A stretch of 64,000 nt of DNA from Clostridium pasteurianum (lineage in GTDB: Bacteria; Bacillota; Clostridia; Clostridiales; Clostridiaceae): contig NZ_MCGV01000001.1 of NCBI RefSeq assembly GCF_001705235.1, positions 2,852,001-2,916,000 of the forward strand, given 5' to 3'. Position numbers and translations under genes: made by a program. Positions 32,686 to 43,038 of the stretch are shown here, piece after piece; position 1 is the stretch's first letter, and each line of letters opens with the position of its first letter. The notes under the pieces were generated by a model. The model was not told where the DNA came from. It searched no databases and was given only the letters and a program-made list of their open reading frames with translations.

Positions 32686-33633
32686 ATGTTAGAAATAGAA
32701 AAACCTAAAATAGAATGTGTTGAGTCTACAGAAGATGGTTCTTATGGAAGATTTGTTGTGGAACCACTTGAAAGAGGATATGGAACCACCCTTGGTAATT
32801 CATTAAGAAGAATACTTCTTTCATCATTACCTGGAGTTGCTGCCAACTCAGTAAAGATTGAAGGAGTACTTCATGAATTTTCGACTGTTAAAGGAGTAAA
32901 AGAAGATGTTACGGAGTTAATACTTAACATCAAAGCTTTATGTCTCAAAATGGAAGGTGACGATCCTAGGATAATTTATATAGATGCACAGGGACCTGGA
33001 GAGGTTACAGGTGCTGATATAAGAACTGATGGGTCTGTAGAAGTCATCAACAAAGATTTACATATAGCAACTCTCGATGCAGATGGAAAGTTATATATGG
33101 AAATTGAAGTTAGTAGAGGCAGAGGCTATGTCACTCAGAATAGAAATAAAAGGGATGACATGCCGATAGGCACAATAGCAGTTGATTCAATATATTCTCC
33201 AATCAAAAGGGTGAATTTCACTATTGAAAACACAAGAGTTGCTCAAATAACTGACTATGATAAGCTTACCATAGAAGTATGGGGAAATGGTACTATAAGA
33301 CCAGAAGAAGCAATTAGTCTAGCAGCAAAAATACTTATAGAACATTTTAAATTATTTATGACTCTTACAGATCATGCAGATGATGTAGAGATAATGGTAG
33401 AAAAAGAAGAAGACAAGAAAGAAAAAGTACTTGAAATGACTATTGAAGAACTTGATCTTTCTGTTAGAAGTTATAACTGCTTGAAGAGAGCAGGAATAAA
33501 TACAGTTCAGGAATTAACTCAAAGATCCATGGAAGATATGATGAAAGTCAGAAACCTTGGAAGAAAATCTTTAGAGGAAGTTGAACAGAAGCTTAAGGCT
33601 TTAGGATTATCATTAAAGTTAAATGATGAATAG
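32686..33633 (+). CDS. rpoA: DNA-directed RNA polymerase alpha subunit
   Basis: RpoA dimerises to start polymerase assembly. The 315-residue product has the N-terminal domain ([21 protein letters not shown]) and the C-terminal domain after an acidic Glu/Lys linker (about residues 238-250). The C-terminal domain ([29 protein letters not shown]) contacts UP elements and activators. ATG 32686 follows AAGGAGGG. Confidence 0.98.
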   Translation: MLEIEKPKIECVESTEDGSYGRFVVEPLERGYGTTLGNSLRRILLSSLPGVAANSVKIEGVLHEFSTVKGVKEDVTELILNIKALCLKMEGDDPRIIYIDAQGPGEVTGADIRTDGSVEVINKDLHIATLDADGKLYMEIEVSRGRGYVTQNRNKRDDMPIGTIAVDSIYSPIKRVNFTIENTRVAQITDYDKLTIEVWGNGTIRPEEAISLAAKILIEHFKLFMTLTDHADDVEIMVEKEEDKKEKVLEMTIEELDLSVRSYNCLKRAGINTVQELTQRSMEDMMKVRNLGRKSLEEVEQKLKALGLSLKLNDE

Positions 33634-33654
33634 TTAAAGTAAGGAGGTATAGGC

Positions 33655-33999
33655 ATGGCATCAGGTTATCGTAAATTAGGTCGTCCTACTGATCAAAGAA
33701 AAGCAATGCTTAGAAATTTAGTTACTAGTTTTCTAAAGCATGGTAAAATAGAGACTACTGTAACAAGAGCAAAAGAAACTAGAAGTTTAGCAGAAAAAAT
33801 GATTACTCTTGCAAAAAGAGGTGATTTACATTCTAGAAGACAGGTTCTTAGCTTTGTAACAGAAGAAACAGTAGTTAAGAAATTGTTTGATGAAGTCGCT
33901 CCAAAATACAACGAGAGAAACGGCGGATATACTAGAATGTATAAAATGGGACCTAGAAGAGGCGACGGAGCAGAAGTTGTTATATTAGAATTAGTATAA
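33655..33999 (+). CDS. rplQ: 50S ribosomal protein L17
   Basis: L17 borders the exit tunnel and is the last gene of the superoperon. The 114-residue product begins [20 protein letters not shown] and ends [19 protein letters not shown], both typical. ATG 33655 follows AAGGAGGT. A terminator hairpin lies just downstream. Confidence 0.98.
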   Translation: MASGYRKLGRPTDQRKAMLRNLVTSFLKHGKIETTVTRAKETRSLAEKMITLAKRGDLHSRRQVLSFVTEETVVKKLFDEVAPKYNERNGGYTRMYKMGPRRGDGAEVVILELV

Positions 34000-34013
34000 T
34001 TACTAATTTTTTA

Positions 34014-34042
34014 AGGGATTAAGTTATCTTAGTCCCTATTTT
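34014..34042 (+). terminator. Terminator after rplQ
   Basis: AGGGATTAAG (34014-34023) pairs with CTTAGTCCCT (34028-34037) around loop TTAT with one G-U pair, followed by ATTTTAA. It ends the ribosomal superoperon. Confidence 0.75.
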
Positions 34043-34067
34043 AATAATGGATGTGTTTTAAAAGAAA

Positions 34068-34116
34068 GCTATATTTTAAATAAGTGTGACAAAGTGAGCA
34101 CTTATTAAAATATAGC
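34068..34116. repeat. Inverted repeat before ecfA1
   Basis: The arm at 34068-34086 (GCTATATTTTAAATAAGTG) pairs with 34099-34116 over about 18 positions with one bulged A, around a loop of about 12 bases (TGACAAAGTGAG). No T run follows on either strand. It could be an operator, an mRNA-stabilising hairpin or a mobile palindrome. It lacks the tail found in the three long palindromes elsewhere in the window. Confidence 0.5.
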
Positions 34117-34158
34117 CATAATAATATAAAAACTGCATTGTATAATAGAGGTGTTCGT

Positions 34159-35004
34159 ATGTACAATAAAATGGTTGAGTGTAAAAATGTAGTATATCAG
34201 TATGAAGGTGAAGATGAAACCAAGAATACCATTGCAGTAAATGATGTTACAATTGATGTTAATAAGGGAGAGTTTCTAGTTGTTCTTGGTAGGAACGGAT
34301 CAGGTAAGTCAACTCTTGCAAAACATCTAAATGCACTTTTAGTACCAAGTTCAGGTAAGGTATTAGTTGAGGGAATTGATACTTCAGATGAAAAAAATGT
34401 ATGGGATATAAGAACTAAAACTGGAATGGTTTTTCAGAATCCAGATAATCAAATAGTTGCAACAATTGTTGAAGAAGATGTAGCTTTTGGACCAGAAAAC
34501 TTAGGAATTGAACCATCAGAAATAAGAAAAAGAGTTGATGATTCACTTAAAAATGTTGGAATGTATGAATATAGGAGACATGAACCGCATTTATTGTCTG
34601 GGGGACAAAAACAGCGAGTTGCAATTGCTGGAGTTTTGGCTATGCATCCTGAATGTATTGTTTTCGATGAATCTACAGCTATGCTTGATCCAAAAGGAAG
34701 AGCTGAAGTAATTAATACTATAATTGATTTGAATAAGAATTCCCATATAACGATAATACTTATAACACACTATATGGAAGAAGCAATAAATGCGGATAGA
34801 ATAGTGGTTATGGATAAGGGAAAAATAATTAAAACAGGTATTCCAAGAGAAGTGTTTAAGGATGTTAAGACAATGAAGGAAATAGGACTTGATGTTCCGC
34901 AGATGACAGAACTTGCATATGAACTCAAAAAAAGTGGTATCAATGTTAAAGATGATATACTTACAATAGATGAGATGGTGAATGAATTATGCCGATTAAG
35001 ATAG
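34159..35004 (+). CDS. ecfA1: Energy-coupling factor transporter ATPase EcfA1
   Basis: This is one of the two ATPases of the group II ECF vitamin transporters. ATG 34159 follows GAGGTG with a short spacer and gives 281 residues. Walker [11 protein letters not shown]-loop MVFQNPDNQ, signature [10 protein letters not shown] and Walker [14 protein letters not shown] are all seen. It overlaps ecfA2 by 16 bases. Different S components (for example for riboflavin, biotin or folate) would share this module; none is encoded here. Confidence 0.95.
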   Translation: MYNKMVECKNVVYQYEGEDETKNTIAVNDVTIDVNKGEFLVVLGRNGSGKSTLAKHLNALLVPSSGKVLVEGIDTSDEKNVWDIRTKTGMVFQNPDNQIVATIVEEDVAFGPENLGIEPSEIRKRVDDSLKNVGMYEYRRHEPHLLSGGQKQRVAIAGVLAMHPECIVFDESTAMLDPKGRAEVINTIIDLNKNSHITIILITHYMEEAINADRIVVMDKGKIIKTGIPREVFKDVKTMKEIGLDVPQMTELAYELKKSGINVKDDILTIDEMVNELCRLR

Positions 35005-35849
35005 AAAATTTAACATATATTTATATGCCTGGAACACCCTTTGAAAAAAAGGCACTTGATAATATAAATCTTACAATAGATGATGGTGAATTTGCTGTAT
35101 TTATAGGACATACAGGTTCAGGAAAATCAACGCTTATACAGCAGATTAATGGACTCTTAAAGCCAACTTCAGGAAAGATATTTATAGATAATGTTGATAT
35201 AACAGATAAAAGTGTTAAATTGAATGATATAAGGAAAAAGGTTGGACTTGTATTTCAGTATCCAGAATATCAGCTTTTTGAAGAAACCATAGAAAAAGAT
35301 ATAGCTTTTGGTCCAACAAATATGGGCTTAAACAGTGAAGAAGTTATGATAAGGGTAAAAAAGGCAATGAAGATGGTTGGACTTGATTATGATATTTTCA
35401 AAGATAAGTCACCTTTTGAATTAAGTGGTGGTCAAAAAAGAAGAGTTGCCATTGCTGGTGTAATTGCTATGGAACCTAAGGTTTTAATATTAGATGAACC
35501 TACAGCAGGACTTGATCCTAAAGGTAGAGATGATATTTTATTTCAAATAAAGAAACTTCAACAGGAATATAATATGACAATAATTCTTGTTTCACACAGT
35601 ATGGAGGATGTTGCTAAGGTAGCAGACAAAATCTTTGTTCTGTATGATTCTAAATGTATATTAAGTGGTTCATTAGAAAAAGTCTTCAATGAAGTAGATA
35701 CTCTTGAAAAGGTTGGGCTAGCTGTTCCTAAAGTTACCTATCTTGTGAGAAAATTGAGAGAAAAAGGTTTTGACATATCCACAAATGTATTTACAGTTGA
35801 AGAGGCAAAAAAAGAAATTCTCAGAGTATTGGAGAGTGCTAAAAAATGA
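34989..35849 (+). CDS. ecfA2: Energy-coupling factor transporter ATPase EcfA2
   Basis: This is the second ATPase of the ECF module, 286 residues. Walker [11 protein letters not shown]-loop [12 protein letters not shown], signature [11 protein letters not shown] and Walker [14 protein letters not shown] are intact. It overlaps ecfA1 upstream and ecfT downstream (4 bases), implying tight translational coupling and a fixed subunit ratio. Confidence 0.95.
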   Translation: MPIKIENLTYIYMPGTPFEKKALDNINLTIDDGEFAVFIGHTGSGKSTLIQQINGLLKPTSGKIFIDNVDITDKSVKLNDIRKKVGLVFQYPEYQLFEETIEKDIAFGPTNMGLNSEEVMIRVKKAMKMVGLDYDIFKDKSPFELSGGQKRRVAIAGVIAMEPKVLILDEPTAGLDPKGRDDILFQIKKLQQEYNMTIILVSHSMEDVAKVADKIFVLYDSKCILSGSLEKVFNEVDTLEKVGLAVPKVTYLVRKLREKGFDISTNVFTVEEAKKEILRVLESAKK

Positions 35850-36649
35850 TTAAGGATATAACAATAGGACAGTATATACCTGGAAAATCATTTATTCATA
35901 AACTGGATCCTAGAACTAAAATTTTAATGTCTTTGGTTTATATAATTGATTTGTTTATAATAAATCAATTCAAAGGATATATTTTTATAACTGTATTTAC
36001 TTTTCTTATAATATTTGTATCTAAAATTCAAATGAAATACATTTATAGAAGTTTAAAGCCAATAGTAATACTTATAATATTTACTGGAGCATTGAATATT
36101 TTTATGACTACTGGGAATGCTGCGCCATTATTTCACTGGAAATTTATACATATATATAAAGAAGGCTTAATTTTAGCAGCATTTATGTCAATAAGATTAA
36201 TATTTCTCATAATAGGTACTTCAATGGTAACATATACTACCTCACCAATTGAGCTTACAGATGGGATTGAGAAATTATTAAAACCATTTTCTAAAATAGG
36301 ACTTCCAGCTCATGAATTTGCAATGATGATGACCATAGCACTTAGATTTATACCAACATTAATTGATGAGACGGATAAGATAATGAAAGCACAAATGGCA
36401 AGGGGTGCTGAGCTTGATTCTGGAAATATAATAAAGAAGGCTAAGAATCTTATACCAATACTTGTACCTTTATTTATAAGTTCGTTTAGGAGAGCAGATG
36501 AGCTTGCAATGGCAATGGAATCTAGATGCTATAGGGGTGGAGAAGGAAGGACAAGAATGAAGCAGCTAAAATTCACCTCGAAAGACTCAGTGGCTGTTAT
36601 TTGTAATGTAATTCTTGTTGCGGTTTCAGTCTTTAGCAATTATGTATAG
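35846..36649 (+). CDS. ecfT: Energy-coupling factor transporter transmembrane protein EcfT
   Basis: EcfT links the EcfA ATPases to the substrate-binding S component. The 267-residue product has several membrane segments and the two coupling-helix Ala/Cys-X-Arg-Gly-type motifs (MARGAEL and CYRGGEG) that touch the ATPases. It starts inside the end of ecfA2. This trio followed by truA and rplM-rpsI is a conserved Firmicute neighbourhood. Confidence 0.95.
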   Translation: MIKDITIGQYIPGKSFIHKLDPRTKILMSLVYIIDLFIINQFKGYIFITVFTFLIIFVSKIQMKYIYRSLKPIVILIIFTGALNIFMTTGNAAPLFHWKFIHIYKEGLILAAFMSIRLIFLIIGTSMVTYTTSPIELTDGIEKLLKPFSKIGLPAHEFAMMMTIALRFIPTLIDETDKIMKAQMARGAELDSGNIIKKAKNLIPILVPLFISSFRRADELAMAMESRCYRGGEGRTRMKQLKFTSKDSVAVICNVILVAVSVFSNYV

Positions 36650-36678
36650 GAAATTTACTGATTATCAAGGTGTTATAT

Positions 36679-37413
36679 ATGAAAAATGTTAAGTTAATAT
36701 TAGAATATGATGGTACTAATTATAGTGGATGGCAGAAACAAAAAAATGCTATAGCAATTCAGCAGATACTTGAAGAAAAGATAGAAAAAATAACAGGAGA
36801 AAAAATTGATTTAATTGGATGCAGCAGAACTGATTCAGGGGTGCATGCAAGAGAATATGTATGCAATTTTTTTACGAATACTGTTATACCTTCTAATAGA
36901 TTTTTTCTTGTACTTAATCAAAAATTACCTGAAGATATAGTAGCTTTAAATTCTGAAGAGGTACCTTTGGAATTTCATTCACGTTTTAATAGTAAGGGCA
37001 AAATTTACAGCTATACAATTTTAAATACGATGCACCGTGCAGTTATTAATAGAAATTATGTATATCAATATGGTTACAAAATAAATTGTGAGTTAATGAG
37101 AGAAGGGGCACAGTACATTTTAGGAACACACGATTTTTCATCATTTAAAAGCAAGGGTAGCAATGCAAAAACCAATATTAGAACTATTAATGAAATTAAA
37201 ATAGTAGAGGACAATAATAAAATAATTTTTTACGTTGCCGGTAATGGTTTTTTATATAATATGGTAAGAATAATAGTAGGAACTCTTTTAAAGGTGGGAG
37301 AAGGCAAAATAGAGCCTTCAAACATAAAAGATATCCTAGAATCTAAGGACAGAACTAAGGCTGGGAGAGTTGTTCCAGCAAGAGGTTTGTGTTTGGAGAA
37401 AGTTATATATTAA
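36679..37413 (+). CDS. truA: tRNA pseudouridine synthase A
   Basis: TruA converts uridines 38-40 of the tRNA anticodon arm to pseudouridine. The 244-residue product starts at ATG 36679 (MKNVKLILEYDGTNYSGWQ) after AAGGTG. The catalytic aspartate is in GCSRTDSGVHA. GNGFLYNMVRIIVGTLL is the conserved C-terminal motif. It follows ecfT closely and may share its transcript. Confidence 0.97.
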   Translation: MKNVKLILEYDGTNYSGWQKQKNAIAIQQILEEKIEKITGEKIDLIGCSRTDSGVHAREYVCNFFTNTVIPSNRFFLVLNQKLPEDIVALNSEEVPLEFHSRFNSKGKIYSYTILNTMHRAVINRNYVYQYGYKINCELMREGAQYILGTHDFSSFKSKGSNAKTNIRTINEIKIVEDNNKIIFYVAGNGFLYNMVRIIVGTLLKVGEGKIEPSNIKDILESKDRTKAGRVVPARGLCLEKVIY

Positions 37414-37439
37414 AATTCAAGATTTATCTATTGTTATTG

Positions 37440-37469
37440 TTGACATATGTAGTGAAATTATAGTATAAT
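37440..37469 (+). promoter_or_regulatory. rplM promoter
   Basis: TTGACA (37440-37445) and TATAAT (37464-37469) are separated by 18 bases, in the truA-rplM gap. Confidence 0.8.
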
Positions 37470-37493
37470 TTAAATGTTTGTTAATATGATTAA

Positions 37494-37516
37494 AAGATCC
37501 ACTAGCCCCGGATCTT
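37494..37516 (+). promoter_or_regulatory. Hairpin in the rplM leader, possible L13 leader
   Basis: AAGATCC (37494-37500) pairs with GGATCTT (37510-37516) around ACTAGCCCC. Firmicutes carry an L13-binding leader at this position; whether this hairpin belongs to that family is an inference from location and general shape. Confidence 0.5.
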
Positions 37517-37570
37517 AGACATAGAAGAAACTCGTATAAAAGAAACAGATTTGTTCAAGGAGGAAAAACC

Positions 37571-38005
37571 ATGAAATCGTACTTAGCGAAAGCAAATGAA
37601 GTTGAAAGAAAATGGTATGTTGTTGATGTTGCAGAGAAGCCATTAGGAAGAGCTGCAAGTCAAATAGCATCAATATTAAGAGGAAAAAACAAACCAATAT
37701 ACACTCCAAATGTTGATACTGGAGATTACGTAATAGTTTTAAATACAGATAAAATAGTTTTAACAGGAAAGAAAGCAGATCAGAAGATGTTTAGACATCA
37801 TACATTGTATCCAGGTGGATTAAAAGAAATGACATATAAAGATGCAATTGCTAAAAAATCTGATTTTGTATTTTATGAAGCAGTTAGAAGAATGCTTCCT
37901 CACGGAGTGCTTGGAAGACAGATGCTTAAGAAATTAAAAGTATATAAAGGTGAAGAGCATGATCATGAAGCTCAAAAACCTGAAACTTTAGAATTAAGAT
38001 ATTAA
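37571..38005 (+). CDS. rplM: 50S ribosomal protein L13
   Basis: L13 is an early 50S assembly protein. The 144 residues include the conserved [35 protein letters not shown] and [22 protein letters not shown] 37571 follows AAGGAGGA. rpsI follows after 25 bases, the universal pair. Confidence 0.98.
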   Translation: MKSYLAKANEVERKWYVVDVAEKPLGRAASQIASILRGKNKPIYTPNVDTGDYVIVLNTDKIVLTGKKADQKMFRHHTLYPGGLKEMTYKDAIAKKSDFVFYEAVRRMLPHGVLGRQMLKKLKVYKGEEHDHEAQKPETLELRY

Positions 38006-38030
38006 TCGAACGCCGGAAGGAGGATTTAAA

Positions 38031-38423
38031 ATGGCAAAAGTACAGTATATAGGAACAGGAAGAAGAAAAGAAGCAGTAGCGAGAGTTAGACTTGTACCAG
38101 GAGATGGTAAAGTTACAATAAATAAAAGAAGTTCAGAGGAATATTTCGGACTTGAAACTTTAAGATTTATAGTTAATCAACCTTTAAATCTTACAGGAAC
38201 TAAAGGAAAATTTGATGTTTTAGTTAATGTACACGGTGGTGGATTTACAGGTCAAGCAGGAGCTATAAGACACGGTATATCAAGAGCTTTATTAAAAGCT
38301 GATGAAACATTAAAAAGTGAGCTTAAAAAGGCAGGTTTCTTAACAAGAGATCCAAGAATGAAGGAAAGAAAGAAATACGGTCTTAAAAAAGCAAGAAGAG
38401 CACCACAATTCTCAAAGAGATAG
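38031..38423 (+). CDS. rpsI: 30S ribosomal protein S9
   Basis: S9 reaches into the P site with its C-terminal tail. The 130-residue product begins [19 protein letters not shown] and ends [12 protein letters not shown], the tail that touches P-site tRNA. ATG 38031 follows AAGGAGGA. A strong terminator follows. Confidence 0.98.
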   Translation: MAKVQYIGTGRRKEAVARVRLVPGDGKVTINKRSSEEYFGLETLRFIVNQPLNLTGTKGKFDVLVNVHGGGFTGQAGAIRHGISRALLKADETLKSELKKAGFLTRDPRMKERKKYGLKKARRAPQFSKR

Positions 38424-38448
38424 AGATTACTGCTCTTCAAAGCAATTC

Positions 38449-38483
38449 AAAACCTCTCAGGATATTATCCTGGGAGGTTTTTA
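38449..38483 (+). terminator. Intrinsic terminator after rpsI
   Basis: AAAACCTCTCAGGAT pairs with ATCCTGGGAGGTTTT around a tiny loop with one mismatch, then continues into TTTATAT. Confidence 0.9.
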
Positions 38484-38571
38484 TATAACTGTGGAAATAT
38501 AATATAGTGATGGTCTATAGTCACAATTTAACAATCGCAATCATGTTAATTTCAGCGCATACAAAATTTAA

Positions 38572-38810
38572 AAGCTTTCCGTAATGAAAAGGAGAAAGGC
38601 TATCATTGTTTTACTCCAAAAGCCAAATAACAGTGTTTTGGAAACGATTTAAATAAAATTCAATAAGTCTTGCTCCAAATTATAAAAGTACTTAGAAATT
38701 TTAATTTGTTTGAACGATAGTGAGTTATTAAAATTTTTTAGTACTTTTATAATTTGTGGCTTAGACTTATGGATTTTATTTAATGTTTCAAAATACTGTT
38801 ACCTGGCTTT
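38572..38810 (-). repeat. Long palindromic element, copy A
   Basis: A hairpin of about 190 bases runs from 38619 to 38810: outer AAAGCC/GGCTTT, then TAACAGT/ACTGTTA, and an inner helix AAATTATAAAAGTACT near 38685 pairing with its complement near 38740-38756. On its left is the conserved linker TTGTTTTACTCC (38606-38617) and a small hairpin (38572-38601). The same layout and related sequence occur at 50270-50494 and 51055-51221. Read on the minus strand the order is hairpin, linker, small hairpin. The rest of the rpsI-DUF47 gap (38424-38954) shows only the rpsI terminator and a TATAAT near 38843. Confidence 0.75.
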
Positions 38811-38954
38811 ATTTTTGTCTTCTATATTGCAATTCATTATGCTATAATATTTCATGGGGTGTGTTGTGGTTTATTATACAGGGTAAAGTAAATTAGTTAA
38901 AGATTATAATGTTTAAATTATTATAAAAAATACAAATAATGTAGGAGGAGTATT

Positions 38955-39587
38955 ATGTTTAGTTTATCCCCAAAAGATGATAAGTTTTTCAACCTTTTTA
39001 TTGAAAACTCGAAAACCATTTATGAAACTTCTTTATTATTTAGGGACTATGTGAATAATCCTGAAGATAGTGAAAACAAGCTCAAGGTTATAAAAGACAT
39101 GGAGCACAAGGGTGATCATCAGCAGCATAATATTATAAATGAACTAAATAAAACATTTATAACGCCTTTTGACCGAGAAGATATTTACAGCGTTGCTACT
39201 CTTATGGATAACATTATTGATTATATGGAATCTGCAAGTAGTAGATTTGTAATGTTTGATGTTCACAATACTACTGAAGAAGCTAAACTTCTTGCAGACT
39301 TAGTAGTTAAAGCCTGCAAAGAAATTATAACTTTAATGACAGAATTTAAGGATATGAATAAAAGTAAGAAGCTTCAGGAAAGTGTAGTGAATATAAACAA
39401 AATAGAAGAGGATGGCGATTTGAATTTTAGGAGAGCTGTAAGGATTTTATTTACAGAATATACAGATCCTAAAGATTTTCTCCATGTAATAAAATGGAGA
39501 GAAATATATCAATACATGGAAAGAACTATAGATTCATGCGAATTATTAGCTAATCTTATAGAAGGAGTTGCTATGAAGAATGCTTAG
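38955..39587 (+). CDS. DUF47 (PhoU-like) partner of the phosphate transporter
   Basis: This 210-residue, largely helical protein matches the DUF47/PhoU-like family (MEHKGDHQQHNIINELNKTFITPFDREDI is typical; shown here only in part as key residues HKGD and TPFDREDI). Such proteins are usually encoded directly before a PiT-type phosphate transporter, as here, and are thought to modulate it. ATG 38955 follows GTAGGAGGAG. It overlaps pit by eight bases, so the two are translated together. Confidence 0.88.
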   Translation: MFSLSPKDDKFFNLFIENSKTIYETSLLFRDYVNNPEDSENKLKVIKDMEHKGDHQQHNIINELNKTFITPFDREDIYSVATLMDNIIDYMESASSRFVMFDVHNTTEEAKLLADLVVKACKEIITLMTEFKDMNKSKKLQESVVNINKIEEDGDLNFRRAVRILFTEYTDPKDFLHVIKWREIYQYMERTIDSCELLANLIEGVAMKNA

Positions 39588-40572
39588 TTCAGCTTTAATA
39601 ATGACAATAGTTATTGTAGTGTTAGCTGTAGTATTTGATTTTATTAATGGATTCCACGATAGCGCTAATGCCATAGCAACGTCAGTTTCTACAAGAGTTC
39701 TAAGTATGAAATCAGCAGTTATTATGTCAGCTTGCATGAATTTTTTAGGAGCATTTATAAGTGATAAAGTTGCGAAGACTGTGGGAGATGGTATAGTAGA
39801 CCCCTTTAAAATATCCCCTAGCGTTATTTTATTTGCACTTATTGCAGCTATTATATGGAACCTCATAACTTGGTACATAGGTATTCCAAGTAGTTCTTCT
39901 CATGCCCTTATAGGTGGACTCATAGGTTCAGCGGTTGTTTATAAAGCTAGCTTTGGCGTTGTAAACTGGATTAGTTTTTTGGACAAGATAGTTTTATGGT
40001 TAATACTATCACCAATAATAGGTTTTATTGCTGGATATTTATTTATGATAGCAATTGAATGGATATTTCGTCGTTCAAAACCAGCTTTTGTCACAAAGTT
40101 TTTTTCAAAGGCACAGATTGGTTCAGCAATGCTAATGGCGTTAAATCATGGTGGAAATGATGCACAAAAATCCATGGGAGTAATAACAATGGCTCTTTTA
40201 AGTTCAGGGATGCTTACAACTTTTAGTGTTCCTACCTGGGTAAAAGCAATGTGTGCTCTTGCTATGGCTCTTGGAACATCATTTGGTGGTTATAAAATAA
40301 TTAAGACTATGGGTATGAATATGGCCAAGCTTGCTCCAGTTAATGGATTTGCAGCAGAAACAGGTGCTGCAGCAGTAATATTTTCAGCTACTATGTTCCA
40401 TGCACCAGTTAGTACAACTCAGATAATTTCAACATCAATAATGGGAGTTGCTGCTTCCAAAAGAATCTCATCTGTAAGATGGATCCTTGCAAAGGATATA
40501 TTAATGGCATGGCTTTTAACTATGCCTGTATGTGCAGCTATTGCAGCAATACTCACACTTCTTATAAGGTAA
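39580..40572 (+). CDS. pit: PiT-family inorganic phosphate transporter
   Basis: This 330-residue membrane protein belongs to the PiT family, which moves phosphate with a cation. The family signature appears twice, once in each half: GFHDSANAIATSVSTR near residue 20 and ALNHGGNDAQKSMGVI near residue 185. About ten membrane segments are visible. ATG 39580 lies inside the end of the DUF47 gene. Substrate (phosphate, possibly metal-phosphate) is inferred from the family. Confidence 0.93.
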   Translation: MLSSALIMTIVIVVLAVVFDFINGFHDSANAIATSVSTRVLSMKSAVIMSACMNFLGAFISDKVAKTVGDGIVDPFKISPSVILFALIAAIIWNLITWYIGIPSSSSHALIGGLIGSAVVYKASFGVVNWISFLDKIVLWLILSPIIGFIAGYLFMIAIEWIFRRSKPAFVTKFFSKAQIGSAMLMALNHGGNDAQKSMGVITMALLSSGMLTTFSVPTWVKAMCALAMALGTSFGGYKIIKTMGMNMAKLAPVNGFAAETGAAAVIFSATMFHAPVSTTQIISTSIMGVAASKRISSVRWILAKDILMAWLLTMPVCAAIAAILTLLIR

Positions 40573-40677
40573 ATTTATTTTAACACATAAAAATTAATAT
40601 CTATATGTTTATTGTTAAATATATATTAAGATATGTACATAATGTAGTTCTCCTTAACATTTTAATTTTAATATGAA

Positions 40678-40703
40678 TATTTTTGAGATTTCTGCTCAAA
40701 ATA
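40678..40703. terminator. Weak hairpin between pit and the amidase gene
   Basis: TATTTTTGAG pairs with CTCAAAATA around ATTTCTG. It is short and AT-rich without a clear T run; it may end pit transcripts. Confidence 0.4.
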
Positions 40704-40743
40704 TAATATAAATTATAAGGTGTTAGGGAGTGTAGATAGCAAG

Positions 40744-41433
40744 ATGTTAAAAGGAAATGGAAAGCGTCTGCTTGTAAAAATTTTCAGTGTATTTATAGCT
40801 GTGATTTGTGTATTTTCAGTATATCCTCAAAATGTAAAAGCAGAAAAGGGAAAGAAAGTAATACTTATAGATCCTGGACATGGGGGCATTGATGGAGGAG
40901 CATCATTAAGAGATGGTACTCTAGAAAAGGACATAAATCTTAAAATAAGTTTAAGATTAAAACATGAGTTAGAAAAAAAGTATACAGTTGTTTTGACAAG
41001 AAGTGAAGATAAAGGACTTTATACTGAAAAAAGTAAAACCGTAAGAAAGAAAAAAGACGAAGATTTAAATAACAGATGTAAAATGAAAAAATCTTCGAAA
41101 TGTGATGTTTTTCTGAGTATACATTTAAATATGTTTCCTCAGTCTCAATATCATGGAGCACAGGTATGGTATGCAAATAATGATGAAAGTAAAACTTTAG
41201 CAGCTATATTACAGAATAATTTACGCGAAGATCTTGATAAAAAAAACAAGCGAAAAGAAAAGGTATCTATTAATGATTATAGAGTGCTTAGAGACAGTGG
41301 CGATGTACCGTCAGTTATTGTAGAATGTGGATTTCTATCCAATCCTGAAGAGGCAGCTAAGCTTAAAGATGACGGCTATCAGATTAAATTATCTAAGTCT
41401 ATTAAAAAATCTTTAGATGAGTTTTTTAAGTAG
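40744..41433 (+). CDS. cwlD: N-acetylmuramoyl-L-alanine amidase (Amidase_3, CwlD-like)
   Basis: This secreted or membrane-anchored zinc amidase cuts the lactyl-alanine bond of peptidoglycan. I choose ATG 40744, after AGGGAGTG, giving 229 residues; a GTG at 40720 has no ribosome site. An N-terminal hydrophobic segment (VKIFSVFIAVICVFSVYPQ) is a signal peptide or anchor. Zinc-site and catalytic motifs are DPGHGGIDGGA, SIHLN and VECGFLSNPEEA. Size and context fit CwlD, which makes muramic-delta-lactam in spore cortex, but a general autolysin is not excluded. Confidence 0.85.
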   Translation: MLKGNGKRLLVKIFSVFIAVICVFSVYPQNVKAEKGKKVILIDPGHGGIDGGASLRDGTLEKDINLKISLRLKHELEKKYTVVLTRSEDKGLYTEKSKTVRKKKDEDLNNRCKMKKSSKCDVFLSIHLNMFPQSQYHGAQVWYANNDESKTLAAILQNNLREDLDKKNKRKEKVSINDYRVLRDSGDVPSVIVECGFLSNPEEAAKLKDDGYQIKLSKSIKKSLDEFFK

Positions 41434-41459
41434 GTTTTACAAAATTTACGAATAGTATC

Positions 41460-41495
41460 AAAATAAAGGCTTAATTTTGTCTTTATTTTGTTTTA
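41460..41495 (+). terminator. Terminator after the amidase gene
   Basis: AAAATAAAG (41460-41468) pairs with CTTTATTTT (41481-41489), followed by GTTTTAT. AT-rich but correctly shaped. Confidence 0.7.
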
Positions 41496-41530
41496 TATAT
41501 GGGTATAATTAAATTAAGGAGGTGCTGTAA

Positions 41531-42373
41531 TTGCGAGAAATAGAGTCAAAACTTATAACAGAAACTGTAAAAAGATTATGTATTGAAACAAACTACTATT
41601 TGCCTGAAGATGTAAAAAAGAAACTATATAAGGCTTATGATGAAGAAGAATGGGATATAGCCAGGGATATACTCAGTAATATTAAAGAAAATGTCGATAT
41701 AGCATGTGAGGAAAAGGTTCCAATATGTCAGGATACTGGAATGGCATGTGTTTTTATAGAAATTGGACAAGATGTTCATGTTACTGGAGATTTAATTGAA
41801 GACGCTGTAAATGAAGGAGTAAGACAAGGATATATTCAAGGCTACTTAAGAAAATCAGTAGTTAAAGATCCTATAAGAAGAGGAAATACAAAAGATAATA
41901 CTCCAGCAATAATACATTATAATATAATAAAAGGTGATAAAATAAAAATAACTGTAGCTCCTAAGGGATTTGGTTCTGAAAACATGAGCAAAATTAAGAT
42001 GCTTAAGCCAGCAGAGGGACTTGAAGGTGTAAAAAAATTCATATTAGATACAGTTGAAGAAGCTGGTCCAAATCCATGTCCACCAATGGTAGTTGGAGTT
42101 GGAATTGGAGGCACTTTTGAAAAAGCTGCTTTTTTAGCAAAGAAGGCACTTACTAGATCTATTAATGTACATAATAATGACAAATTTTATAAGGAACTTG
42201 AAGAAGAACTTTTAGATAAGATAAATATGCTTGGAATAGGACCTCAAGGTTTTGGTGGTAAGACTACAGCATTAGGTATAAATATAGAAACTTATCCAAC
42301 GCATATAGCAGGTCTTCCTGTTGCTGTAAATATAAGTTGTCATGTTACACGTCATAAAAGTGAAGAAATATAG
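41531..42373 (+). CDS. Class I fumarate hydratase, alpha subunit
   Basis: The 280-residue product is the N-terminal, iron-sulfur part of two-subunit class I fumarase/tartrate dehydratase enzymes. Cys in [12 protein letters not shown] and later Cys residues would hold a 4Fe-4S cluster. It starts at TTG 41531 after AAGGAGGTG. Fumarate/malate is the likely substrate; L-tartrate is the alternative in this family. The beta subunit follows at once. Confidence 0.9.
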   Translation: MREIESKLITETVKRLCIETNYYLPEDVKKKLYKAYDEEEWDIARDILSNIKENVDIACEEKVPICQDTGMACVFIEIGQDVHVTGDLIEDAVNEGVRQGYIQGYLRKSVVKDPIRRGNTKDNTPAIIHYNIIKGDKIKITVAPKGFGSENMSKIKMLKPAEGLEGVKKFILDTVEEAGPNPCPPMVVGVGIGGTFEKAAFLAKKALTRSINVHNNDKFYKELEEELLDKINMLGIGPQGFGGKTTALGINIETYPTHIAGLPVAVNISCHVTRHKSEEI

Positions 42374-42383
42374 GAGTGATAAA

Positions 42384-42947
42384 ATGGAAAAAATAATAAC
42401 ATCTCCTGTATGTGAAGAAGAATTGTTAAAGTTAAGAGCAGGGGATAGAGTATTTATAAGTGGATATATATATACTGCAAGGGATGCTGCACATAAAAGA
42501 CTAATAGATCTTGTAGATCAAGGAAAGAAACTACCTATTGAGGTAAAAGATCAAATAATATATTATGCAGGACCTACACCAGCAAAACCCGGAAAGGTAA
42601 TAGGGTCAGCAGGACCAACAACCAGTGGTAGAATGGATTCTTTTACTCCTAAACTTCTTGATATGGGGCTAAAGTGCATGATAGGCAAAGGAGCAAGATC
42701 AGAAGAGGTAATAAAATCAATTGTTGAAAATAAGGCAGTATATTTTGCAGCCGTAGGGGGTGCAGCTGCACTTATTTCAAAATCTATAGTTGAATGTAAA
42801 GTAATAGCATATGAAGATTTAGGTTCCGAAGCTATAAGAAAACTTAAGGTTGAGAAGTTCCCAGCCATAGTTGTAGTTGACTCTAATGGAAATAATCTTT
42901 ATGAGATGGGTAGAAAAAATTATTTAGACAAATTTACAAATAAATAA
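42384..42947 (+). CDS. Class I fumarate hydratase, beta subunit
   Basis: The start is ATG 42384 after AGGAGTG, giving 187 residues beginning MEKIITSPVCEEELLKLRAG. Conserved segments are IYTARDAAHKR, YYAGPTPAKPGKVIGSAGPT and GRMDSFTPKLL, which supply the catalytic residues of the C-terminal half of single-chain fumarases A/B. It lies ten bases after the alpha subunit and would form a heteromeric, oxygen-sensitive enzyme. Confidence 0.9.
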   Translation: MEKIITSPVCEEELLKLRAGDRVFISGYIYTARDAAHKRLIDLVDQGKKLPIEVKDQIIYYAGPTPAKPGKVIGSAGPTTSGRMDSFTPKLLDMGLKCMIGKGARSEEVIKSIVENKAVYFAAVGGAAALISKSIVECKVIAYEDLGSEAIRKLKVEKFPAIVVVDSNGNNLYEMGRKNYLDKFTNK

Positions 42948-43038
42948 AATATCGGGAACTTTATTTAATTATTGTGGTATAATAATTAAAGGAAACTTTG
43001 AAAGGAGCATAGAAGAGAAAGTATATTCTCATAATTAC

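Noticed and set aside
38619-38810. Long palindromes read as ordinary intrinsic terminators only
   Set aside because: They are far longer than needed, carry a conserved directional tail, and in copy A follow an already terminated operon. A terminator role is possible but does not explain the tail.
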